64,000 bases of DNA from an uncultured Eubacteriales bacterium (GTDB lineage Bacteria; Bacillota; Clostridia; Christensenellales; CAG-138). The notes under the pieces were generated by a model. It did no database searches. It saw only the letters and a program-made list of their open reading frames with translations, and was not told where the DNA came from. The translations under genes and the position numbers were made by a program. Below, in pieces: positions 31,793 to 40,698 of this stretch; the stretch's first letter is position 1; each line of letters opens with the position of its first letter. Location of the stretch: positions 369,627 to 433,626 of the forward strand of contig CADCJW010000002.1 of the NCBI GenBank assembly GCA_902801845.1, read 5' to 3'.

Positions 31793-33364
31793 ATGAAGCG
31801 CATACGAACGGCGGCGTGGCTGCTGCTGTTGCTGCTGCTCCTGCCCCAGCCTGTGGGAGCCGTCACCAGGACCCGGGGCGCCTTCACTAAGGCGGTGTAC
31901 GTCTTCTCCTACGGCACGGAAGGGGTTTTTTACCTGTCCCTCTTCTCCGAAGCGGAATCGACCTGGACGGTGGAGACCGACGAGGGGACGGTCCTGTTTC
32001 GCGACACCTTCCGGGCCACGGACCGGGACTATCCCGTCCGCTTCCCCGTGACCGAGGCGCTGCCCCGGCGGACCACCCTCCATCTTCTGGCGGACGGGGA
32101 GCCCTTGGGGGAGGCCCAGCTCTTTTGCGACCAGTTCCCCAACGACGGGGTGCGGCGGGTGGCCCGGGGGGATCGGAAGGTGGCCCTCACCTTCGATTCC
32201 GCCATCAGCGCCGGGTACACCCCGGAAATATTGGACGTGTTGGACAAGTACGGGGTGAAGGCCACCTTCTTCGTGATCGGTCAGTTCGTGGAGAGCAATC
32301 CGGCGCTGGCCGCCCACATCGTGGCCCGGGGCCACCTGCTGGCCAGCCATTCCTATACGCATATGGAGATGAGGACCGCCTCCGGCGAACAGGCCTTCGA
32401 CAACATCCGGCGGGCGGAGGAGGTCATCCGGGCCGTCAGCGGGGCGGAGCGGATCCTCTATCGGCCCCCCTCCGGCACCTCCTACTTCCGGGATCGGGCC
32501 ATCGCCCGGGGCATGGGAGCGGAGGTCATCCTGTGGACCGTGGATTCCGGGGACGGGTTCCAAACCCGCTCCAAGGAGCAGATCTTAGAGCAGATCCAAA
32601 AGGGCATGCGACCGGGGAGCATCCTGCTGCTGCACGTGTACGGCGGGTTCACGGTGGGTCTGCTGGACATCGTCCTGCCCGAATATATGGACCAGGGCTA
32701 CGAATTCGTCACGGTGCCGGAGCTGCTGCTGCCCGCCGACGATGCCTACATCGACCTATACGGCGTCCAGCGGCCCCTGATGCACCGGGATCTGGATGGG
32801 GAGACCCTGTCCCTGCTGAAGATAGACGGCCCCCGGGCCGAGGAACCGACCCTGGAGCCCCTTGCGGGGGAAAAGGACTCCACCCTGCCCGACACCACTC
32901 TGCCGAAGGGCCTTTGGCGGGCTCGGGTGACCAACAAAAACGGCTGGGCCTTCCTGGTCTGGGGCCGGGACGGCCGGGGCGAAAGGGAGCTACTGGTCAG
33001 CGGCAGCGGCGTCTATGCGGGGACCGTGCCCCTGCTGGGCCAGGGCCCCTACGGGTTCGAGGTGGAATCGGGGGGCAGCTGGACCATCCAGCCGGAGCCC
33101 CTGATTCGAACGGAGGATACCGCCTTCCAGGGCCACGGGGATTCGGTCACGGACCTGTTCGTGCCCGCCGCCTCCACCTATCGGCTGCGCCACCAGGGGG
33201 AAGGCGACTTTTTGGTGTGGCTGTACACCACGGCCGGCGAGACCCTGCTCCTCCACGGGCTGGGGCCCTGCGAGGCGGAGGCTCAGCTGACGGTGCCGGC
33301 GGACAGCCTGGCCTTCTTCGTGGTCCGGGCCGACGGGGACTGGTCCCTGGAGCCCGCGGCATAG
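31793..33364 (+). CDS. secreted NodB-like polysaccharide deacetylase with altered metal site
   Basis: 523 residues. Signal peptide (1-24, ending VGA). An N-terminal beta domain (about 25-125), NodB domain (about 130-305) and a C-terminal region of two beta-sandwich-like repeats (about 330-523). The NodB motifs are TFDSAIS (canonical TFDDG), SHSYTHME (His pair kept) and RPPSGT. The second Asp of motif 1, a metal ligand, is Ser, so activity may be altered or lost. It probably acts on peptidoglycan or a surface glycan outside the membrane. RBS AAAGGGG. Confidence 0.78.
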   Translation: MKRIRTAAWLLLLLLLLPQPVGAVTRTRGAFTKAVYVFSYGTEGVFYLSLFSEAESTWTVETDEGTVLFRDTFRATDRDYPVRFPVTEALPRRTTLHLLADGEPLGEAQLFCDQFPNDGVRRVARGDRKVALTFDSAISAGYTPEILDVLDKYGVKATFFVIGQFVESNPALAAHIVARGHLLASHSYTHMEMRTASGEQAFDNIRRAEEVIRAVSGAERILYRPPSGTSYFRDRAIARGMGAEVILWTVDSGDGFQTRSKEQILEQIQKGMRPGSILLLHVYGGFTVGLLDIVLPEYMDQGYEFVTVPELLLPADDAYIDLYGVQRPLMHRDLDGETLSLLKIDGPRAEEPTLEPLAGEKDSTLPDTTLPKGLWRARVTNKNGWAFLVWGRDGRGERELLVSGSGVYAGTVPLLGQGPYGFEVESGGSWTIQPEPLIRTEDTAFQGHGDSVTDLFVPAASTYRLRHQGEGDFLVWLYTTAGETLLLHGLGPCEAEAQLTVPADSLAFFVVRADGDWSLEPAA

Positions 33365-33389
33365 CCGCAGTGTGTTTGCACAAGTTACG

Positions 33390-33418
33390 CGTGTCCTGAA
33401 AAGGGCACTCTTTTTTTG
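33390..33418 (+). terminator. intrinsic terminator
   Basis: GTGTCC/GGGCAC stem (one G-T) followed by TCTTTTTTT, about 25 nt after the stop codon. Confidence 0.75.
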
Positions 33419-33451
33419 TATCAAAAAAAAATCATAAAAAAACGCAAAAAA

Positions 33452-33483
33452 CACTTTACAACTTTAAAGTGATAAAGTATACT
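33452..33483 (+). promoter_or_regulatory. promoter with overlapping 7-6-7 palindrome, amino acid ABC operon
   Basis: TTTACA (33455-33460), 17-bp spacer, TATACT (33478-33483). The palindrome CACTTTA-N6-TAAAGTG (33452-33471) covers the -35 box, a classic repressor position. The TrpR-like protein encoded at the end of the same operon is a candidate ligand, by position only. Confidence 0.65.
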
Positions 33484-33514
33484 ACGGTCATTACCACAAA
33501 GGAGATACCCAAAA

Positions 33515-34297
33515 ATGAAAAAAACCATGTCCATCCTCATCGCCGCTCTGCTCCTCCTCACGGTCGTGACGGGCTGCTCAACGCCCAAGACGGCGGCAAA
33601 AACGGCAGATTCCGAAACCATCAAAGCGAACGGCAAGCTCGTCGTCGGCATCACGGACTTTGCGCCCATGGACTATATGGGCGACAACGGGGAATGGATC
33701 GGCTTCGACGCCGACCTGGCCCGGGCCTTTGCCGAAAGTCTGGGGGTCAAGGCGGAGTTCACGGTCATCGACTGGGACAACAAAACCCTTGAGCTGGACG
33801 CGGGCAACATCGATTGCATCTGGAACGGCATGACCCTGACCGACGGCGTGAAGGCCGCCATGGAGACCAGCAAGCCCTACTGCGGCAACGCTCAGGTGGT
33901 GGTCGCCCCCAAGGACAAGGCCGGCAGCCTCGACTACGGAACGCTGACCTTCGCCGTGGAGGCGGGTTCGGCGGCGGAAGAACTGGCCAAGGAGAAGGGC
34001 TGGAAGATCGCCTCCATGCAATCCCAGGGCGACGCGCTGCTGGAGGTGGCCTCCGGCGCCAGCGACGCCTGCATCATCGATCAACTGATGGCCGGCGCCA
34101 TGATCGGGGAAGGCACCAGCTACCCCGATCTGGTCCTGGTGGAAGGTCTCAACGCCGAGGAATACGGCGTGGGCTTCCGCAAGGGCAGCGATCTGGCCGC
34201 CCAGCTGGACGCCTTCCTGGACGGCAAGTTCAAGGATGGATCCCTGGCGGAGATCGCCGCCAAGTACGGCATCGACTCGAAGCTCATCGCCCGGTAA
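33515..34297 (+). CDS. amino acid ABC transporter substrate-binding lipoprotein
   Basis: 260 residues. Signal peptide with lipobox VVTGC (Cys21). The mature part is a family-3 solute-binding protein: LVVGITDFAPMDYMGDNG, FDADLARAFAESLG and IDCIWNGMTLTDGVK are typical polar amino acid binding segments. It forms an operon with permease, ATPase and a TrpR-like regulator. RBS AAAGGAG. It is likely for a polar or aromatic amino acid; specificity unknown. Confidence 0.85.
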   Translation: MKKTMSILIAALLLLTVVTGCSTPKTAAKTADSETIKANGKLVVGITDFAPMDYMGDNGEWIGFDADLARAFAESLGVKAEFTVIDWDNKTLELDAGNIDCIWNGMTLTDGVKAAMETSKPYCGNAQVVVAPKDKAGSLDYGTLTFAVEAGSAAEELAKEKGWKIASMQSQGDALLEVASGASDACIIDQLMAGAMIGEGTSYPDLVLVEGLNAEEYGVGFRKGSDLAAQLDAFLDGKFKDGSLAEIAAKYGIDSKLIAR

Positions 34298-34303
34298 CGC
34301 CCT

Positions 34304-34963
34304 ATGCTGCGGGAAGTCCTCCTCTCCCTTCTCGGCGGCTTCGGCCAGTCGCTGCAGCTATTCTGCTACACACTCATGGGGGCTCTGCCATTGGGCCTCC
34401 TGATTGCGTTTGGGTCCATGAATCGTTGGAGACCGCTGCGGGAGGCCGTTCGAGGCCTCGTCTGGGTCGTTCGGGGCACGCCCCTCATGCTCCAGCTCAT
34501 CGTCATCTACTACGGGCCGGGCCTTCTTGCCAGCGGCGCCCATCTCTGGGGCGGCGGCGGCACCGGACGCATGGCGGCAGCGGCTACGGCCTTCATCATC
34601 AACTACGCCTGCTACTTCTCCGAGATCTATCGGGGCGGCATCGAAAGCATCCCCCGGGGTCAGCGGGAGGCGGGCCAGGTCCTGGGCATGACCCGAAGTC
34701 AGATCTTCTTCCGGGTCCAGCTCCTGCAGGTCTATAAGCGCATCCTGCCCCCCATGGGCAATGAGATCATCACCCTGGTGAAGGACACGTGCCTGGCCCG
34801 GATCATCGCCATCTACGAGCTCACCTACGCGGGCCAGGCCTACATCAAGTCCCACGGCCTCATCTGGCCGCTGCTGCTCACGGGCGTGTTTTACCTGCTG
34901 TTCTCCGGCATCCTTTCCTGGCTCCTCCGACGGGAGGAGCAGCGGCTCAGCTATTTCGAGTGA
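34304..34963 (+). CDS. amino acid ABC transporter permease (HisM/GlnP type)
   Basis: 219 residues with about five helices. RGTPLMLQLIVIYYG near 62 and the EAA-like loop GQREAGQVLGMTRSQIFFRVQ near 125 are standard for polar amino acid uptake permeases. It starts 6 nt after the binding-protein stop. It is the only permease of the operon, so the pore is probably a homodimer. Confidence 0.87.
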   Translation: MLREVLLSLLGGFGQSLQLFCYTLMGALPLGLLIAFGSMNRWRPLREAVRGLVWVVRGTPLMLQLIVIYYGPGLLASGAHLWGGGGTGRMAAAATAFIINYACYFSEIYRGGIESIPRGQREAGQVLGMTRSQIFFRVQLLQVYKRILPPMGNEIITLVKDTCLARIIAIYELTYAGQAYIKSHGLIWPLLLTGVFYLLFSGILSWLLRREEQRLSYFE

Positions 34964-34973
34964 GGTGGACGCT

Positions 34974-35708
34974 ATGCCCTATTTGGAGATAACCGGCTTA
35001 GGCAAGCGCTTCGGCAGCGCGGACGTGCTCCACGACGTGTCCCTGACCCTAAACCAGGGGCAGATCCTGTCCCTGATCGGCCCATCCGGCGGAGGAAAAA
35101 CCACTTTTTTGCGCTGTTTGACCTTCCTTGAAACGGCGGACCGTGGTATAATACGATTGAATGGAGAAACGCTCTTTGACGCCGCCCAAAAAAAGGCCAA
35201 GGGGAAGAGGCCCCGTCAGCAGGCCTTCGGGTTGGTTTTTCAAGCGTTCCATCTGTTCCCCCAATATACCGTGCTGGAAAACGTCGCCCTGGCCCCCGCC
35301 CTGGCGAAGAAGGGGACGAAAGAAGCCCTGCGGGCCAAGGCGCTTGCTCTCATCGAGAAGGTGGGGCTGGCGGATAAGGCGGACAGTTATCCCAACACCC
35401 TTTCCGGTGGGCAGCAGCAACGGGCCGCCATCGCCCGGGCCTTGGCCATGGAGCCGGACGTGCTCTGCTTCGACGAGCCCACCAGCGCCCTGGATCCCCT
35501 GCTCACCAAGGAGGTGCTGAACGTGATCCGCCTGCTCCGGCAGGAGGGCCGGACCATGATCGTGGTCACGCACGAAATGACCTTCGCTCGAGAAGCTTCC
35601 GATCAGGTGGCTTTTCTGTTCGGGGGGACCGTGGCGGAGCTGGGCACGCCGAAGGAGATATTCGAAACGCCAAGGACGGAGGCGCTCCGGCGGTTTTTGC
35701 AGCAATGA
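34974..35708 (+). CDS. amino acid ABC transporter ATP-binding protein (GlnQ type)
   Basis: 244 residues. Walker A GPSGGGKTTFL near 34, signature LSGGQQQRAAIARA near 142, Walker B VLCFDEPTSALDP near 162, and the H-loop VVTHEM near 198. ATG 34974 lies 5 nt after GAGGTGG; an in-frame GTG at 34965 is inside that RBS. It energises the permease at 34304. Confidence 0.9.
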   Translation: MPYLEITGLGKRFGSADVLHDVSLTLNQGQILSLIGPSGGGKTTFLRCLTFLETADRGIIRLNGETLFDAAQKKAKGKRPRQQAFGLVFQAFHLFPQYTVLENVALAPALAKKGTKEALRAKALALIEKVGLADKADSYPNTLSGGQQQRAAIARALAMEPDVLCFDEPTSALDPLLTKEVLNVIRLLRQEGRTMIVVTHEMTFAREASDQVAFLFGGTVAELGTPKEIFETPRTEALRRFLQQ

Positions 35709-35733
35709 TCTTATAAAAACTGAGGGAGGACCT

Positions 35734-36024
35734 ATGGACAAGCGGTCGAGCGAAGAACTGATCCCGGAGCTGTTTGAGACCATACTGAAGCTTCGAACCA
35801 AGGAGGACTGCGCCGCTTTTTTCGCGGATCTGTGCACGGAGAAGGAGGTACAGAACATGGCGGAGCGTCTGGCTGCCGCCCGGCTCCTCATAGAGGGAAA
35901 GACCTATTTGCAGGTCATCGAATCCGTGGACATCTCTTCGGCCACCCTTTCCCGCGTCTCTCGCTGCGTCCGCCACGGCACCGGGTACACCCGGATGCTG
36001 GGCCCCGCCGACAGCGAACGATGA
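35734..36024 (+). CDS. YerC/YecD-family TrpR-like regulator
   Basis: 96 residues. It has the all-helical TrpR-like layout: LFETILKLRTKEDCAAFFADLCT, then the conserved EVQNMAERLAAARLL and the HTH core YLQVIESVDISSATLSRVSRC. Members of this family lie in or near amino acid genes in Firmicutes. As the last gene of the importer operon, 26 nt after the ATPase, it may repress the operon through the palindrome at 33452 (inference). Confidence 0.85.
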   Translation: MDKRSSEELIPELFETILKLRTKEDCAAFFADLCTEKEVQNMAERLAAARLLIEGKTYLQVIESVDISSATLSRVSRCVRHGTGYTRMLGPADSER

Positions 36025-36036
36025 ACGGCTGAAAAA

Positions 36037-36071
36037 AAGCCCCTTCCCGTCAAGGAAAGGGGTCTTTTTTT
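36037..36071. terminator. bidirectional intrinsic terminator
   Basis: CCCCTTCC/GGAAAGGGG stem (one bulged A) with A-run on the left and TTTTTTT on the right. It lies between the convergent TrpR-like gene and the MATE gene, whose stop codon overlaps the T-run. Confidence 0.75.
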
Positions 36072-37428
36072 ATGATTCCCGGATCCGCCAGCGGCCGGAG
36101 AGGTAGAAGGCGCTGCCGATCAGCAGGGGCATGAACCCGGCCAGGGCGTCCCCCATCCAGAAGCCGAAGCAGTCCCAACCGAGGGCGAAGCCGAACAGGG
36201 CCGCCAGGCCCACCCGGCTGATCATGCCGTCGATAATGGCCACGGCCAGATTCAGCTTGGCCCTGCCGGAGCCGTTGATGAGGGAGAAGGCCACGCTCCG
36301 GGTGGCGGCGCCGAAGAAGTTGAGGATGATGGGCAAGGTCAGCACCGACGCCACCGAGAGCACATCCACGTCCGGGGTGAACATGCCGTAGACCCCGTCG
36401 GGCCAGAGGAGCATCCCGGCGGTGAATAGTAGGGCAAACCCCAGGCCGATGAGCAGGATGACCAGAAGGATAACGTTGACCCGCCTGTACTTTCGGGCCC
36501 CCAGATTCTGGCCCACCATGGTGCTGCCCGCGGTGGTGAAGGACTGGGAGATGACGCCGCACATGGTGTTCAGCTTGTTGAAGATGCCGGCCAGGGCCGA
36601 ATAGGTCACGTCGAAGCGGTTGATCCAGGACATGAGCAGGATCTTGGACAGGTTGATGGCCGCCGCCTGGATGGCCATGGGGATGCCCAGGGCCAACAGC
36701 CGCCGGAAGGTGGGCCCGTCCACGCGGAAGCTGGCGGGCTTGAAATCGAATCCGAAGCTGATGCGCCGCCGGTAGAGATAGACCAGGGAGGCGAGGAAGC
36801 TGACCCCCTGGCCGATGACCGTGGCGAGGGCCGCCCCGAAGACCTCCATATGCAGATACTTCACGAACAGCACGTCCAGCACCATGTTCAGGATGGCGGC
36901 GATGGCGATGAACAGGAAGGGCCGCTTGCTGTCCCCCATGCCCCGGAGGATGGCGCTGACGATGTTGTAGCCGTAGATGAAGACGAGGCCGCAGACGCAG
37001 GTCACCAGATAGTCCATGGCGTAGGCCCGGGCGGCGGCGGGGGTGTTGAGCCAGGTGAGCAGGGAATCCCGCAGCAGGAAGCAAACCAGAGCGATCATAG
37101 CCGACACGGACAGCAGGAAGCTGAACATGGTGCCGATGGTCTTTTGGATGTCCTCGGGCCGCTTCTCCCCCACGGCCCGGGCGATGATCACCTGGCCGGC
37201 GGAGCAAAAGCCCATGGCCACGAAGGTGATGAGGTGCAGGAGGTCCCCGCCGATGGACACGGCGGACATGCCGGCCTTGCCGATGTAGTTGCCCACAACC
37301 ACCATGTCCACCAGGTTGTAGACCGCCTGCAGGGCGTTGGACACGAACAGGGGGAAGGCGAACCGCAGCAGCAGCGGCACCACCGGCCCCTCGGTCATGT
37401 CCCGGACCATGGTCGAACGTCGTTCCAT
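36070..37428 (-). CDS. MATE-family multidrug/cation antiporter
   Basis: 452 residues with about 12 helices in two bundles. MTEGPVVPLLLRFAFPLFVSN at the N-terminus, LVDMVVVGNYIG and the NMVLDVLFVKY segment are typical of MatE domains of the NorM/DinF-like class. It probably exports cationic drugs or metabolites using a Na+ or H+ gradient. It follows the PlsC-like gene by 15 nt on the same strand. Confidence 0.85.
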   Translation of the reverse strand: MERRSTMVRDMTEGPVVPLLLRFAFPLFVSNALQAVYNLVDMVVVGNYIGKAGMSAVSIGGDLLHLITFVAMGFCSAGQVIIARAVGEKRPEDIQKTIGTMFSFLLSVSAMIALVCFLLRDSLLTWLNTPAAARAYAMDYLVTCVCGLVFIYGYNIVSAILRGMGDSKRPFLFIAIAAILNMVLDVLFVKYLHMEVFGAALATVIGQGVSFLASLVYLYRRRISFGFDFKPASFRVDGPTFRRLLALGIPMAIQAAAINLSKILLMSWINRFDVTYSALAGIFNKLNTMCGVISQSFTTAGSTMVGQNLGARKYRRVNVILLVILLIGLGFALLFTAGMLLWPDGVYGMFTPDVDVLSVASVLTLPIILNFFGAATRSVAFSLINGSGRAKLNLAVAIIDGMISRVGLAALFGFALGWDCFGFWMGDALAGFMPLLIGSAFYLSGRWRIRES

Positions 37429-37443
37429 CCTTCCGTCCTTTCC

Positions 37444-38712
37444 TCAGCCCCGCTTCATCCGAAGCTTGTAGAGCTCCTCCGCGGCGAGGCGGGTCTTGGC
37501 CACCACGTCGCCTCCCGTCAGGGGGAAGCAGTAGTAGAGGGTCTTGCTATCGCCGATGCAGATCATGTCCCCCAGCTCGTACCAGAAGTAGTCAGCGTAG
37601 AGGCTGTAGGAAGCCAGGGGGGATTGGGTATAGGCGAGCTTCCCGTCGCAGCCCGTCAGGGTGAAGCCGGTCCCGTCGTGGACGAGGCGGCCGTCCCCCA
37701 CGGTGTAGAGGCATTTCGTGTCCACCAGCATCCGGATCTGAACGGGCAGATCCAGCCGGTAAGAACCGTTCTCGATCTCCTTTTTCACCTCATCTCGCTC
37801 CCAGGCGTACCAGTCGGGCACATGGTCGAAGAGGGGGTGCCCGTCCTCGGCTTCAAGAACGCCCAGCTCATTCAGCATCCAGACCTTCCCGCAGGCGCGG
37901 CAGGTCAACTGGGTGCCCTTCCCCTCCATATGGCCTTCGGCGCCGCAGGCGGGACACTTGTAGAGGACCCGATTGAGGCCCTCCGCCCGGAAGGGCTCCG
38001 TGACGCGGATGCCCGCCTCCCGCTGGTAGCGGAAGCCGTCGAAGGTGAACTGCTCCTTCAAAATCTCGTTCAGCTCCGCCACAGTCCTTTGCTCGATGTC
38101 CGCCGGGGAAAGCAGATACCGCATGGTGGCCCGCACCGGCACCTTGCGGAGCTTCAGCCCGTTATAGAGGGGGTCGTGGAGGAAGGCGCCTTGGGTCGAT
38201 ATCATGACCACGGGCACCTTCAGCAGCTTCAAACACTTGCCCAGGGTGTCCGGCAGGGGCGTGGCCGTGCCGTCGAAGGTGTAGCTGGCCTCCGGGTACA
38301 GCAGCACCGAGGAATGGAGCTGCTTCAGGGCGTAGACCATGTCCCGGACCAGGGCCGGGTCCGACACGAACTTTTGGGTGGGGATGCAGCCCAGCCTCTC
38401 CATGAGCCACCGCTTGCCCACGAAGCCGTCGGAGGTGCACACGATGTTGAAGGGCCGAGGGTACAGGACGGTGGACACGATCTTGAGATCCAGAAAACAG
38501 GAGTGGTTCATAAGGAACAGGGCGGGCTCGGCGGGGCCAAGCTTGTCCATACCCTCCCGTGTCAGCTGAAAATCCACGTCCTTCAGCTCTCCGGCGCTCA
38601 GAATCTTGAGCAGGGTGCGGAAGAACCAGCCAGGCCTTGCAGGCTTGCGGCGGGGCTCCCGGGGGAGCTTCAGTACCTCTTCATAGGGAAGGTTCCTGGT
38701 CTTGATCTTCAT
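37444..38712 (-). CDS. PlsC-like acyltransferase with zinc ribbon
   Basis: 422 residues. The 1-acylglycerol-3-phosphate acyltransferase motif NHSCFLD (HxxxxD) is near residue 70 and LYPEASYTFDGTA (the EGxR-like block, here PEAS) near 138. Further on, CPACGAEG and CRACGKVW form a zinc-ribbon pair, unusual for PlsC. No membrane helix is obvious, only a basic amphipathic start. It likely acylates a lipid headgroup precursor or a related acceptor; the zinc ribbon suggests an extra binding role. ATG 38712 follows AGAGG and is preferred to an upstream in-frame ATG that lies beyond the promoter -10. Confidence 0.75.
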   Translation of the reverse strand: MKIKTRNLPYEEVLKLPREPRRKPARPGWFFRTLLKILSAGELKDVDFQLTREGMDKLGPAEPALFLMNHSCFLDLKIVSTVLYPRPFNIVCTSDGFVGKRWLMERLGCIPTQKFVSDPALVRDMVYALKQLHSSVLLYPEASYTFDGTATPLPDTLGKCLKLLKVPVVMISTQGAFLHDPLYNGLKLRKVPVRATMRYLLSPADIEQRTVAELNEILKEQFTFDGFRYQREAGIRVTEPFRAEGLNRVLYKCPACGAEGHMEGKGTQLTCRACGKVWMLNELGVLEAEDGHPLFDHVPDWYAWERDEVKKEIENGSYRLDLPVQIRMLVDTKCLYTVGDGRLVHDGTGFTLTGCDGKLAYTQSPLASYSLYADYFWYELGDMICIGDSKTLYYCFPLTGGDVVAKTRLAAEELYKLRMKRG

Positions 38713-38742
38713 GGGCGGCCTCTTTTTTCGTTGGATAGGATA

Positions 38743-38771
38743 AGTATACGCCATCTTTTTCGATTCGTCAA
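38743..38771 (-). promoter_or_regulatory. sigma-A promoter of the PlsC-MATE operon
   Basis: Minus-strand TTGACG (38766-38771) and TATACT (38743-38748), 17 bp apart. Confidence 0.8.
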
Positions 38772-38801
38772 AAAAGACTTGGGCCGCCTGCCTCCAGGCG
38801 C

Positions 38802-38830
38802 TTGCAATCGGGTGGTTTTTCTGATACTAT
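38802..38830 (+). promoter_or_regulatory. sigma-A promoter of the NifU-like/GGGtGRT operon
   Basis: TTGCAA (38802-38807), 17-bp spacer, TACTAT (38825-38830). A small GGCC/GGCC hairpin (about 38887-38898) lies in the leader before the RBS AAGGAGG. Confidence 0.6.
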
Positions 38831-38923
38831 ACACAATAGTGGAGAAGGCTGTTTTCCCTGGGTAATCCCATCGTTGAAAAACGAAAGGCCCTTCGGCCAT
38901 TATCTTATCAAGGAGGATCATAC

Positions 38924-39616
38924 ATGAACTACACCGCGGAAGTCACCCATATGTGCCCCGTCGCCAAGGGCGCATACCACGGCCCGGCCCCCATCCCCGA
39001 GGAGGGCAAGTGGGTCCAGGCCAAGCAGATCTCGGACATCTCCGGCTTCACCCACGGCATCGGCTGGTGCGCCCCTCAGCAGGGCGCCTGCAAGCTGACG
39101 CTGAACGTGAAGGACGGCATCATTGAGGAAGCCCTGGTGGAGACCATCGGCTGCTCCGGCATGACCCACTCCGCCGCCATGGCTTCGGAGATCCTCATCG
39201 GCAAGACCCTTTTGGAGGCTCTGAACACCGATCTGGTCTGCGACGCCATCAACACCGCCATGCGGGAGCTGTTTTTGCAGATCGTCTACGGCCGGACCCA
39301 GAGCGCCTTCTCCGACAACGGGTTGCTGGTGGGTGCGTCTTTGGAGGATCTGGGCAAGGGATTGCGCTCCCAGATCGGCACCATGTTCGCCACCCGTGAG
39401 AAGGGTCCCCGGTATCTGGAGATGACCGAGGGCTACTGCTCTCGGATGGCCCTCAACGCCGAGAACGAGATCATCGGCTACGAGTTCATCAGTCTGGGCA
39501 AGATGATGGATTTCATCAAGGCCGGCATCGAACCCGCCGAGGCCCTGAAGAAGGCCACCGGCCACTATGGTCAGTGGGACGCGGCCGTCAAGTACATCGA
39601 TCCCCGCAAGGAATAA
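38924..39616 (+). CDS. NifU/IscU-like iron-sulfur scaffold protein of the GGGtGRT pair
   Basis: 230 residues. The NifU_N-like region has conserved Cys in WCAPQQGAC and IGCSGMTHSAA, comparable with the cluster-binding Cys of IscU, and an unusual N-terminal extension with another Cys (HMCPVAKGAYHGP). The C-terminal 80 residues are specific to this variant. It is followed 12 nt later by the GGGtGRT gene, a pairing seen in many strict anaerobes. A role in Fe-S metabolism is inferred; no partner cysteine desulfurase is nearby. RBS AAGGAGG. Confidence 0.8.
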   Translation: MNYTAEVTHMCPVAKGAYHGPAPIPEEGKWVQAKQISDISGFTHGIGWCAPQQGACKLTLNVKDGIIEEALVETIGCSGMTHSAAMASEILIGKTLLEALNTDLVCDAINTAMRELFLQIVYGRTQSAFSDNGLLVGASLEDLGKGLRSQIGTMFATREKGPRYLEMTEGYCSRMALNAENEIIGYEFISLGKMMDFIKAGIEPAEALKKATGHYGQWDAAVKYIDPRKE

Positions 39617-39628
39617 GGGAGGTTCACT

Positions 39629-40630
39629 ATGGCATTGTTTGAGAATTACGACCGCCGCATCGCCAAGATCAATGGCGTTATCAAAGAGTACGGCATCGGC
39701 TCCGTGGAGGAGTGCCGGGAGATCTGCAAAGCCGCCGGCTTCGACCCCTACGAGATCGCCAAGGGCATCCAGCCCATCTGCTTCGAGAACGTGTGCTGGG
39801 CCTACTGCGTGGGCGCGGCCATCGCGCTGAAGGCCGACGCGAAGAACGCCGAGGAAGCCGCCCGCTACATCGGCATTGGGCTCCAGAGCTTCTGCATCGA
39901 CGGGTCCGTGGCGGAGAACCGGAAGGTGGGCTTGGGCCACGGCAACCTGGCCGCCATGCTGCTCAGCGACGAATCCAAGTGCTTCGCCTTCCTGGCCGGC
40001 CATGAGTCCTTCGCCGCCGCCGAGGGCGCCATCGGCATCGTCCGCAACGCCAACAAGGTCCGCAAGCAGCCCCTGCGGGTCATCCTGAACGGCCTTGGCA
40101 AGGATGCGGCCCAGATCATCTCCCGCATCAACGGCTTCACCTACGTCCAGACCCAGTTCGACTACTACACCGACGAGCTGAAGATCGTCCGGGAGATCCG
40201 CTACTCCGAGGGCGAGCGGGCCAACGTCCGCTGCTATGGCGCCGACGACGTCCGCGAGGGCGTGGCCATCATGCACTTCGAAGGCGTGGACGTGTCCATC
40301 ACCGGCAACTCCACCAACCCCACCCGGTTCCAGCACCCCGTGGCCGGCACCTACAAGAAGGAGTGCGTGGAGCAGGGCAAGAAGTACTTCTCCGTGGCCT
40401 CCGGCGGCGGCACGGGCCGTACCCTCCATCCCGATAACATGGCCGCCGGTCCCGCCTCCTACGGCATGACCGATACCATGGGCCGGATGCATTCCGACGC
40501 CCAGTTTGCCGGGTCCTCCTCCGTCCCCGCTCACGTGGAGATGATGGGCTTCCTCGGCATGGGCAACAACCCCATGGTGGGCGCCACCGTGGCTGTGGCC
40601 GTGGCGGTCCAGAACAGCCTGGGCAAATAA
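39629..40630 (+). CDS. GGGtGRT protein
   Basis: 333 residues. It carries the family-naming motif SGGGTGRTLHPDNM near residue 262 and conserved Cys in CREICKAAGF, FENVCWAYCVGAA, CFAF and KKECVEQGKKYF. Soluble, no signal. Function is unknown; the constant association with a NifU-like scaffold suggests it receives or uses an Fe-S cluster. RBS GGGAGG. The operon ends at a weak hairpin. Confidence 0.85.
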   Translation: MALFENYDRRIAKINGVIKEYGIGSVEECREICKAAGFDPYEIAKGIQPICFENVCWAYCVGAAIALKADAKNAEEAARYIGIGLQSFCIDGSVAENRKVGLGHGNLAAMLLSDESKCFAFLAGHESFAAAEGAIGIVRNANKVRKQPLRVILNGLGKDAAQIISRINGFTYVQTQFDYYTDELKIVREIRYSEGERANVRCYGADDVREGVAIMHFEGVDVSITGNSTNPTRFQHPVAGTYKKECVEQGKKYFSVASGGGTGRTLHPDNMAAGPASYGMTDTMGRMHSDAQFAGSSSVPAHVEMMGFLGMGNNPMVGATVAVAVAVQNSLGK

Positions 40631-40647
40631 CGCAAAGCAAACCAAGC

Positions 40648-40680
40648 GATGCTCCGGCCATCGGGTCGGAGCATCTTTGT
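40648..40680 (+). terminator. weak intrinsic terminator
   Basis: 9-bp stem GATGCTCCG/CGGAGCATC followed only by TTTGT, 18 nt after the stop codon. Confidence 0.5.
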
Positions 40681-40698
40681 AAATCGGAGGAAAGGTTC

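Noticed and set aside
35118..35152. TATAAT inside the amino acid ABC ATPase gene
   Set aside because: TTGACC and TTGAAA lie 23 and 13 bp away, wrong spacings, and no gene starts just downstream.
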